Shown: positions 6,156-11,338 of the stretch, in pieces
How positions within the stretch are numbered: the stretch's first letter is position 1
How the letters are laid out: each line of letters opens with the position of its first letter
Assembly (NCBI GenBank): GCA_030523505.1
Contig: JAUNIK010000046.1
Coordinates: 1 to 11,338, forward strand
Direction: 5' to 3'
Length of the DNA stretch: 11,338 bases
Source: Prevotellaceae bacterium
Lineage (GTDB): Bacteria; Bacteroidota; Bacteroidia; Bacteroidales; Bacteroidaceae
The notes under the pieces: generated by a model
Seen by the model: only the letters and a program-made list of their open reading frames with translations
Told to the model about the DNA's origin: nothing
Databases searched by the model: none
Translations under genes and position numbers: made by a program

Positions 6156-6187
6156 AATAAGGGCTCGGCAAACACCGAGCCCTTATT
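6156..6187. terminator. Bidirectional terminator hairpin between converging genes
   Basis: AATAAGGGCTCGG (6156-6168) pairs perfectly with CCGAGCCCTTATT (6175-6187): a 13-bp stem with a 6-nt loop. It fills most of the 59-bp gap between the lipoprotein gene (plus strand) and the secreted enzyme (minus strand). On the minus strand it is followed by a T-rich TTGTTTTGTTA, so it is strongest for the minus-strand gene; on the plus strand the U-rich tail is poorer. Confidence 0.85.
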
Positions 6188-6207
6188 GTATCTATATGTA
6201 GATGCTC

Positions 6208-8988
6208 TTACTTGACGAGCACCTTGCGGACAGTACCGTTTGAGTACTTGATGATGTTGAGGCCCTTCTCCTCGCCGTTGATACGCTGACCGTTGATGTT
6301 GTAGCGAGCTACCTCAACAACTGGCTGTGCAGGCTCTACAGGCTGTGCGATGCCGAGCTCTACATCAGGGAGCAAGCCTTCCATCTTCTTGCGGAGAACC
6401 ATAGCCCAAAGGCCCCCGATTACCGAACGGGCACGGAAACCGCGTACATGACGACTGTCGGTCCAGTGCCAGTCAGAAAGAGGCCAACGGTCGGTGGTCT
6501 CGTTAGCCCACTTCCACTCTGGATCCATGAATGCCTCGAAGTCTGCCTGACTCTCAGTCATTGCTGCAGTCCAAGCCGCCCAGTCACTCTTGCCTGTAGC
6601 ATCACGACTGTCGAGAGGCAAGCCCCAAGTCTTGACCTTTGTCTTGTAGTAAGCAATATCGGTAGCGATTACGTCGCCTGTGTATTCATCGTTGAAGATA
6701 TTCCAACCCCAGAGTTTATCCCAGAGCATGTTATACTTCAAACCCCAGTGGCGCGGATTCTCGTACTCCATATAGTACCATGTGCCATCCTCAGAGCGAG
6801 TCTTGTCAACCCAGTAGTGAGCATATTCGCGAGCGATAGCCATGTGCTCCTCGTAGATATCGTCATGACCGAGCATCTTGGCAATCTCAGCATAAGCGGC
6901 GATACCCATGATAGCCTTTACGGCGAGGTTGGCGTTACGGTTGCTGAAGCCCTTGAAGTCATCGGTACAGAGTTGGTTCTCTGGATCCTTGCCATAGTCA
7001 ACGAGGTACTTTGACCAGCGCTTGATGATGCTCCAGTACTTGTTGAGATAGTCGAGGTCGCCATCGATCTTTGCGATGTAAGCCGCGAGGGTGATGATAT
7101 TTGCATTCTCCTCGAGAGGCATTGTAGAACCATCGTTAGCCCAAGGGTTGCCATATACATTGCCGTTAGCGTGAGGATATGTACCGAGGTCGTGAGCTGC
7201 ATAGTCGAAGTTCCAGCGACCTGTAGCCTGGTATTTTAGGATAGAGGTGATCATACCCTTTTCAAGCACTGGGTTGTATGCCAGGAAGATTGGCGCAGAT
7301 GGGTAGGTGAGATCGACGGTGTTGACACAACCGTTAGAGTTGTTCTCCTTTGAGAAGTACATTATGTCGCCGTCTTTGTCGCGGAACAGTTTGTGAGCAG
7401 CCAGACAGTGACGATAGGTGCCCGAGAGAAGTTCTGCATATTTCTTACCACCGGTGTTGAATGCGTCTTCATAGATGAGTTTATCCATGTCGCGAGCCAC
7501 AGCCATGTGGTGATAGTAGTTATGACGGAAATCGTCGAATGCCTCGAAGATGGTCTTTCCATCGCGAGCCCAGTAACCTGGGTAATCTTCATTCCAGAGA
7601 CGGATATCCTTGCGCTCGTCGTAGCCCACCATCATATAGCTCTTTGCCTCCTTGGTGGTGCCAAGATCGTTGACAAGAGAAACGAGAGGGTAGTCCTCGT
7701 AGCCCTTAGAACGGAGGGTGCTCTCGCGAGGGTTCTTCACATATCCATATTCTGCGAACTCGCTCTCGACGGTGTTCTTGTCAGCATAGGTGACTGTACC
7801 GTTGATGCCTGGCAGATAGATGTAACCCCAGTCGATGCTTCGGAGGTCGCCGGCTGTCTTGAGGACAGGCTGTGCCGAAGAACCGGTCTTCACATATTTC
7901 ACACCGTTCTCCTCGACGCTTTCTGTGCGTGTAGCAACGATGTCGAATACGGTCATCTCTGGTGTGTAACCATAGAAGAACTGCACTGAATGTGGCTGGC
8001 CGTCGTTAGAGCGAACACGGTAAGAGATGTAGTTGATTGGGGTAGAGATGAGGTCGAGGTCGTGGATGTCCATTGGTGCAGTGAATACTACATCGAGATC
8101 AACAGGACCACAGGTGAAGTTGTAGAATGTGTTGCAGGCAAGTACATCGCAGTTGGTCTGCTGAGCAAGAACCTCGGTAGGCACGTTTGTCTTCACATTC
8201 TCATAGACACCGAAGTCGCAGTAAGCACCGCCCTCTTTGTTGTAGCAGTAAACGGCAACAACATTGTCACCCTCGTGGAGATACTCTGAAGGGATTTTTT
8301 CCACCTCGTTAGGAGCCCAAGTGTAGCCTGTATCGACAATCTTGTGGCCGTTAATATAAAGGTAGAAATAGTCGTCGTGGGAATACTTTGCATAGAACTC
8401 TTTCTGGAGATCATCGGCGGTGAGAGTCATGTGGCGACGGATGTAGAGACCATTGTTGGTGCCGGTCTGGAACCATTCTGTGTGCACATTTCTGTGCCAG
8501 TCTTCGTTACACTCCTTGCTACCGCCATCGAACTTGCCCTTTGGACAGCCGAAAGCGCCCTGCTTTGTCTCCCACTGACTTGCATCGAAATTGCTCGATG
8601 ACTCATAATCCTCCTGAGTCCATTTGATACCTGTTCCCGAAGGCTTTGTACCAATATGGGTGAGAGCCGACCATGAAGCGTCGGAAGCCATAGGGAGCAC
8701 TGGGTTGGCAAGGATGTATTTTTCCTGCTTGCCCATCCAACGGTAAACGGTTCCGTCTACTCGGAGCAGGCCGTCCATAGGTTTTCTGATGTTTGCCCAG
8801 TGGGTGGTGTTGCCCTGATTCAGTTCATCGTAAGGCGACCAGAACGAGATGAAAGGGTCGTTCATGATGAGCGGTACAGAAGGCAGACGAAGGTCGATGT
8901 TCTTGTAAGGCTCAAAGAATTCGTCGCTCTGTGCGAACGATGTTGCGGCCGACAGCAGTGTCAGCAGAGCAATGATTGTTCTTTTCAT
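6208..8988 (-). CDS. Secreted glutaminase A-like protein (DUF4964/5127/4965/1793) with inserted beta-sandwich and sorting tail
   Basis: The 926-residue protein has a Sec signal (1-19, cut after SFA-Q). The family segments follow in order: DUF4964-like (about 25-70, LPSVPLIMNDPFISFWSP), DUF5127-like (about 70-455, interrupted), and the DUF4965/DUF1793 alpha-barrel (about 455-870). Hallmarks of the barrel are FDYAAHDLGTYPHANG, MPLEENANII (623-632), LCTDDFKGF (673-681), LKYNMLWDKLWG (750-761), DSRDATGKSDWAAWTAA (793-809) and PLSDWHWTDS. Between about 130 and 265 there is extra sequence (HDDYFYLYINGHKI..., LHEGDNVVAVYCYN) resembling a jelly-roll domain of GH2 enzymes or a carbohydrate-binding module. 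The end (about 893-926, YNINGQRINGEEKGLNI...VRKVLVK) resembles a T9SS type A sorting domain. The family is annotated as glutaminase A after a fungal enzyme, but bacterial substrates are unclear; a glycan role is equally possible. The promoter and an A-rich leader lie upstream. Confidence 0.88.
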   Translation of the reverse strand: MKRTIIALLTLLSAATSFAQSDEFFEPYKNIDLRLPSVPLIMNDPFISFWSPYDELNQGNTTHWANIRKPMDGLLRVDGTVYRWMGKQEKYILANPVLPMASDASWSALTHIGTKPSGTGIKWTQEDYESSSNFDASQWETKQGAFGCPKGKFDGGSKECNEDWHRNVHTEWFQTGTNNGLYIRRHMTLTADDLQKEFYAKYSHDDYFYLYINGHKIVDTGYTWAPNEVEKIPSEYLHEGDNVVAVYCYNKEGGAYCDFGVYENVKTNVPTEVLAQQTNCDVLACNTFYNFTCGPVDLDVVFTAPMDIHDLDLISTPINYISYRVRSNDGQPHSVQFFYGYTPEMTVFDIVATRTESVEENGVKYVKTGSSAQPVLKTAGDLRSIDWGYIYLPGINGTVTYADKNTVESEFAEYGYVKNPRESTLRSKGYEDYPLVSLVNDLGTTKEAKSYMMVGYDERKDIRLWNEDYPGYWARDGKTIFEAFDDFRHNYYHHMAVARDMDKLIYEDAFNTGGKKYAELLSGTYRHCLAAHKLFRDKDGDIMYFSKENNSNGCVNTVDLTYPSAPIFLAYNPVLEKGMITSILKYQATGRWNFDYAAHDLGTYPHANGNVYGNPWANDGSTMPLEENANIITLAAYIAKIDGDLDYLNKYWSIIKRWSKYLVDYGKDPENQLCTDDFKGFSNRNANLAVKAIMGIAAYAEIAKMLGHDDIYEEHMAIAREYAHYWVDKTRSEDGTWYYMEYENPRHWGLKYNMLWDKLWGWNIFNDEYTGDVIATDIAYYKTKVKTWGLPLDSRDATGKSDWAAWTAAMTESQADFEAFMDPEWKWANETTDRWPLSDWHWTDSRHVRGFRARSVIGGLWAMVLRKKMEGLLPDVELGIAQPVEPAQPVVEVARYNINGQRINGEEKGLNIIKYSNGTVRKVLVK

Positions 8989-9080
8989 TTTGAGTTTTGG
9001 TTTTGTCTTTGGTTATTATTATTTATTGATGTTTATTCCTGTTTTTGGCTCCGTTACACATTATTATATATAAAGGCTTT

Positions 9081-9112
9081 GCAAATATAGCTTTTTTTTG
9101 AGAAATAAGCAA
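9081..9112 (-). promoter_or_regulatory. Promoter of the secreted glutaminase A-like gene
   Basis: On the minus strand TTG (9112-9110) is followed after 20 bp by TATATTTGC (9089-9081), an exact -7 box at the spacing typical of Bacteroidetes. The start would be near 9077, giving a leader of roughly 88 nt that is rich in A and has no Shine-Dalgarno sequence. Confidence 0.75.
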
Positions 9113-9123
9113 GAAATAAACTG

Positions 9124-9182
9124 ATTATTTGAAATAATAATGGGAGATTCGCTTAATCCTGTACCAGATTATTACTAATCTC
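9124..9182. promoter_or_regulatory. Two dyads upstream of the secreted-enzyme promoter
   Basis: ATTATTT-G-AAATAAT (9124-9138) is a perfect 7-bp inverted repeat 12 bp upstream of the -33 element. Beyond it is a compound dyad: GAGATT (9144-9149) with AATCTC (9177-9182), and inside it TAATC (9154-9158) with GATTA (9167-9171). The position just upstream of a promoter fits an activator operator. AT-rich palindromes also arise by chance, so this is tentative. The rest of 9183-9300 shows nothing I can name. Confidence 0.35.
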
Positions 9183-9301
9183 TCTTCAAATGGAAACCAA
9201 CTTCAAACGAGAATAATCCCTAAATTCTGCCGATTCTACCGTCTCATATTTTGCGTATTTGCAAGCGACTGTACTGTTGGTCGTAAATATTAAAAATATG
9301 A

Positions 9302-9326
9302 CGAGCCAGAAAGTGGTACCGGCTCG
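9302..9326 (-). terminator. Probable terminator of the HsdR-N-type gene
   Basis: CGAGCC (9302-9307) pairs with GGCTCG (9321-9326) around a 13-nt loop. On the minus strand the stem is followed by TCATATTTTTAAT, a partial U tract. It is 75 bp past the minus-strand stop at 9401. The stem is short, so confidence is moderate. Confidence 0.5.
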
Positions 9327-9400
9327 CCATTTTATGCAGATTTGTGAAAATCAGGGTAGGGCATTTCTCATTGTATATTTGCCTTTGTGAATTTACAATG

Positions 9401-9850
9401 TTAAATATTTTCGTACTCAGGAATATCTTCAAGAAATAAATATTTTTGATTATCATAATCCATCTTGCAGCAATAGTGATTCAAACCGTTGCTGACAATC
9501 AAATAGTCAACATGAAGTTGCATATTATAGACCGTTATCTGGTCGAACACTTTCTGTGTAATGGTTATTGTAGGGGCCTTATACTCCACTATTACGCGTG
9601 GCTTCAAATCGCGATTGTATAGCACAGAATCGGCTCTCAATGTCTTGTCGCCGACAGAAAGTGCCACCTCATTGGCAAGCAGTTCCTTTGGGAAATGTTT
9701 CTCGTTGATGAGGTAGTGGACGAAGTGCTGGCGTACCCATTCCTCGGGAGTCAGTGCCACATATCGCTTGCGAAGAATGTCGAAAACAGTAGGTCGCGAC
9801 GGTGTTCCAGCCAGACGAAGCGAGGGAGTGGGGAGATTGAGCTCGTACAT
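9401..9850 (-). CDS. Standalone HsdR N-terminal-type PD-(D/E)XK nuclease-fold protein
   Basis: The 149-residue protein matches the type I restriction enzyme R-subunit N-terminal domain family (HSDR_N) as a free-standing protein. A helical N-terminus (TPEEWVRQHFVHYLINEKHFP, 34-54) leads to the nuclease core: E61, D74 in LRADSVLY, and E89-Y-K91 in VIVEYKAP, the Asp...Glu-x-Lys arrangement of PD-(D/E)XK enzymes, then Q104 in FDQITVYN, the QxxxY-type motif of this branch. The core therefore looks intact. There is no helicase part, no HsdM or HsdS, and no methyltransferase nearby, so it is not a restriction system. It is divergent from holA, with 107 bp between start codons. I recall this pairing from other Bacteroidetes, which would suggest a core repair or replication role; that is not verified here. 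The ATG at 9848-9850 is supported by a well-spaced promoter. Confidence 0.85.
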   Translation of the reverse strand: MYELNLPTPSLRLAGTPSRPTVFDILRKRYVALTPEEWVRQHFVHYLINEKHFPKELLANEVALSVGDKTLRADSVLYNRDLKPRVIVEYKAPTITITQKVFDQITVYNMQLHVDYLIVSNGLNHYCCKMDYDNQKYLFLEDIPEYENI

Positions 9851-9866
9851 TTTTAAAAGTTTTTTC

Positions 9867-9898
9867 TTTGTAATTACAGTGATATTTCGTATCTTTGC
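9867..9898 (+). promoter_or_regulatory. holA promoter
   Basis: TTTG (9867-9870), a 19-bp spacer, then TATCTTTGC (9890-9898): a full match to the Bacteroidetes consensus. Transcription would start near 9902, about 56 nt before the holA ATG. It points towards the opposing promoter at 9919-9951. Confidence 0.8.
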
Positions 9899-9918
9899 AT
9901 TTTAATAGCAAACCTTTT

Positions 9919-9951
9919 GCAAAGGTACTAAAAATTCCATTAAACAGCAAA
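9919..9951 (-). promoter_or_regulatory. Promoter of the HsdR-N-type gene
   Basis: On the minus strand TTTG (9951-9948), a 20-bp spacer, then TACCTTTGC (9927-9919): again a full match. Transcription would start near 9915 and run leftwards through the holA promoter. The box lies inside the holA leader. ACCTTT-tgc-AAAGGT at 9912-9926 is a perfect 6-bp dyad overlapping the -7 box. Confidence 0.75.
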
Positions 9952-9957
9952 AAATCA

Positions 9958-10986
9958 ATGGCAGTAAGATCAAACGGTGTCACTTTTGAGAGTATAATGC
10001 ACAATATCAAGGCTCGTGAATTCTCACCTATTTATATATTAATGGGTGAGGAGTCGTACTATATTGACAAAATTTGCGATGCTTTGATGGAGTCGGTACT
10101 ACCGGAAGAGGAACGCGAGTTCAATCAGTTTGTGGTTTTCGGTTCGGATGTCACATCTGCCCAGGTGGCAGATCTTGCTCGTGAACTTCCGATGATGTCA
10201 CAGTATAAGGTCATCGTGGTGAAGGAAGCGCAGAATCTTAAAAACCTCGATGAGTTGGAAAAGTATCTCGATCATCCTTCGCCTCAGACCGTTCTTGTGT
10301 TTTGCCACAAAAACGGTTCGGTGGACAAGAGAAAGAAATTTGTGTCGAAGGCTCAAGCAGTGGGTGTTGTTTTCGAAAGTGCAAAACTCAACGAGAGAGC
10401 TCTTCCTGGTTTTATAGAAAACTATCTTAAAATTCGCAAGGTTGCAATTGACCCGAGAACAGCTATGGTCATCGCCGAATCAATTGGCCAAGATCTAAGT
10501 CGTCTTGCTTCGGAGTTGGATAAGTTGTGTCTGGCTCTTCCTGAAAATGATCGTCGAGTGACAGGCGAGTTAGTGGAGGAGTGCATCGGAGTCAGCAAGG
10601 AGTATAACTCGTACGAACTCCGAAATGCCATCATAAACAAGGATGCGATGAAGGTTAATCGCATAATAAACTTCTTTGACAAAAATCCAAAGTCAGGCGG
10701 AATCTATGTTATACTGCCTTCTTTGTTCTCTTACTTCCAGAATCTGATGGTTGCCTGGTATGCTCCTGATCGTTCTTCGGCAAAGGGTATTGCTGAGCAT
10801 CTTGAACTCCGTGCGGAGTGGGCGGCTAAGGAATATCAGACTGGTATGCGAAATTACTCTGCCATGAAAACGATGCAGATAATTTCCAAGTTACGCGAGA
10901 TCGATGAGAAAAGTAAGGGATTAGACTCGCCAAATACCTCTACAGGTGACCTTTTACGTGAGTTAGTTTTCTTTATTTTGCATTAA
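9958..10986 (+). CDS. holA: DNA polymerase III subunit delta
   Basis: Delta is the clamp-loader subunit that opens the beta sliding clamp; it acts in the gamma/tau complex at the replication fork. The 342-residue length is normal. The N-terminal domain carries the family pattern IYILMGEESYYIDKICDAL (25-43) and the strand QYKVIVVKEAQNL (82-94). Further on are VFESAKLNERALPGFIENYLK (138-158) and IGQDLSRLASELDKLCL (176-192), typical of delta. The C-terminal helical collar domain covers about 210-342. No functional P-loop is expected in delta and none is seen. I chose ATG 9958 (MAVRSNGVTFESIM) rather than the in-frame ATG further upstream at 9895, because that codon lies inside the -7 box and before the predicted transcript start. 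A terminator follows at once. Confidence 0.93.
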   Translation: MAVRSNGVTFESIMHNIKAREFSPIYILMGEESYYIDKICDALMESVLPEEEREFNQFVVFGSDVTSAQVADLARELPMMSQYKVIVVKEAQNLKNLDELEKYLDHPSPQTVLVFCHKNGSVDKRKKFVSKAQAVGVVFESAKLNERALPGFIENYLKIRKVAIDPRTAMVIAESIGQDLSRLASELDKLCLALPENDRRVTGELVEECIGVSKEYNSYELRNAIINKDAMKVNRIINFFDKNPKSGGIYVILPSLFSYFQNLMVAWYAPDRSSAKGIAEHLELRAEWAAKEYQTGMRNYSAMKTMQIISKLREIDEKSKGLDSPNTSTGDLLRELVFFILH

Positions 10987-10987
10987 A

Positions 10988-11012
10988 AGCCCCGTTTCGG
11001 GGCTATTTTTTT
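10988..11012 (+). terminator. holA intrinsic terminator
   Basis: AGCCCCG (10988-10994), loop TTT, CGGGGCT (10998-11004), then A and seven T: a textbook Rho-independent terminator beginning 1 bp after the stop codon. Confidence 0.93.
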
Positions 11013-11338
11013 GCTAGTTTGTCGATTTTCAAAATGCCTAAAAATAGCCCGGAATACCGATAAATACTGGGAATTCCACGATTTCTAATGCCTCAAAACT
11101 CGCGTATTTCCAAATAAATTGCCCGTTGTACAGAATATCCCAGAATTTTGAAAAATCAGCTCTTTCCACTTCTCGCTGATTTTGCGTTAACATTTATTAG
11201 TATCAACAAAACCAAAACAAAGGTTTAGATTTACAAACATAACAACCAAATAATTTCGGTTTTTATAGCCATATATTTGTGGTTGTAAACAGGATGTAAA
11301 GCATAAATACACATTTACAAATCAATATTCATAATAAA
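11013..11338. other. Gene-free AT-rich region, probably upstream of a gene beyond the window
   Basis: No protein-coding frame is apparent. AAAATCAGC (11152-11160) and GCTGATTTT (11175-11183) form a perfect 9-bp inverted repeat with a 14-nt loop. A promoter-like TATATTTG lies at 11272-11279 on the plus strand, without a well-placed TTTG upstream. The sequence after it is A/T-rich and leader-like to the window end. This suggests, weakly, a plus-strand gene starting to the right. Confidence 0.4.

Noticed and set aside
7393..8289. Plus-strand frames of 198 and 99 codons antisense to the secreted enzyme
   Set aside because: They mirror a strongly supported 926-residue coding sequence and have no start context.
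9244..9456. Minus-strand 70-codon frame downstream of the HsdR-N-type gene
   Set aside because: It overlaps the end of that gene and the terminator hairpin; composition is that of AT-rich non-coding DNA.
9895..9957. Upstream in-frame start for holA adding 21 residues
   Set aside because: The ATG-containing stretch lies within the holA -7 box and before the predicted transcript start; the added residues are not delta-like.
9401..10986. A type I restriction-modification or defence island
   Set aside because: Only the HsdR N-terminal domain is present; the neighbours are holA and a secreted enzyme, with no methyltransferase, specificity subunit or helicase.

Overview
The window looks like chromosomal DNA of a Bacteroidales bacterium, most likely Prevotellaceae (Prevotella/Segatella type). 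Several genes are preceded by the Bacteroidetes promoter form (TTTG or TTG, about 19-20 bp, then TAnnTTTGC). No start codon has a convincing Shine-Dalgarno sequence. The large secreted enzyme ends in a T9SS-like sorting tail of the type common in Prevotella. The assignment is inferred from these features and from the protein families, not from a database search.

Layout: (1) 1-878 has no gene. It holds a chain of perfect hairpins at 4-106, a GC-rich palindrome near 150-175, and a 122-bp element at 746-867 with perfect 20-bp inverted ends. (2) 879-2860, minus strand: aguA then aguB, the two-step route from agmatine to putrescine, separated by 56 bp that contain a GATAAC/GATGAC hexamer array. 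(3) 2930-3978, plus strand: a short ABC-type domain without recognisable ATPase motifs, then a four-helix membrane protein; the end of the first gene runs into a GC-rich palindrome. (4) 4070-6148, plus strand: Nif3-like dinuclear-metal protein (GTG start), a coiled-coil C4 zinc-ribbon protein 6 bp later, and a small lipoprotein, closed by a strong hairpin shared with the converging gene. (5) 6208-8988, minus strand: a 926-residue secreted protein of the DUF4964/DUF5127/DUF4965/DUF1793 'glutaminase A-like' type with a beta-sandwich-like insertion, a well-formed promoter and two upstream dyads. (6) 9401-9850, minus strand: a standalone HsdR-N-type PD-(D/E)XK nuclease-fold protein, divergent from (7) holA (9958-10986, plus strand), the DNA polymerase III delta subunit. 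Their promoters face each other. (8) 10987-11338 has no gene: the holA terminator, then AT-rich leader-like sequence, probably upstream of a gene beyond the window.

Most of this is housekeeping or core metabolism (polyamine synthesis, clamp loading, conserved Nif3/zinc-ribbon pair). The less explained parts are the degenerate ABC-like/membrane pair, the HsdR-N protein with promoters interlocked with holA, the palindromic repeat family (one copy supplies a protein C-terminus), and the domain insertion in the secreted enzyme. I see no CRISPR array, tRNA, rRNA, transposase or prophage gene.
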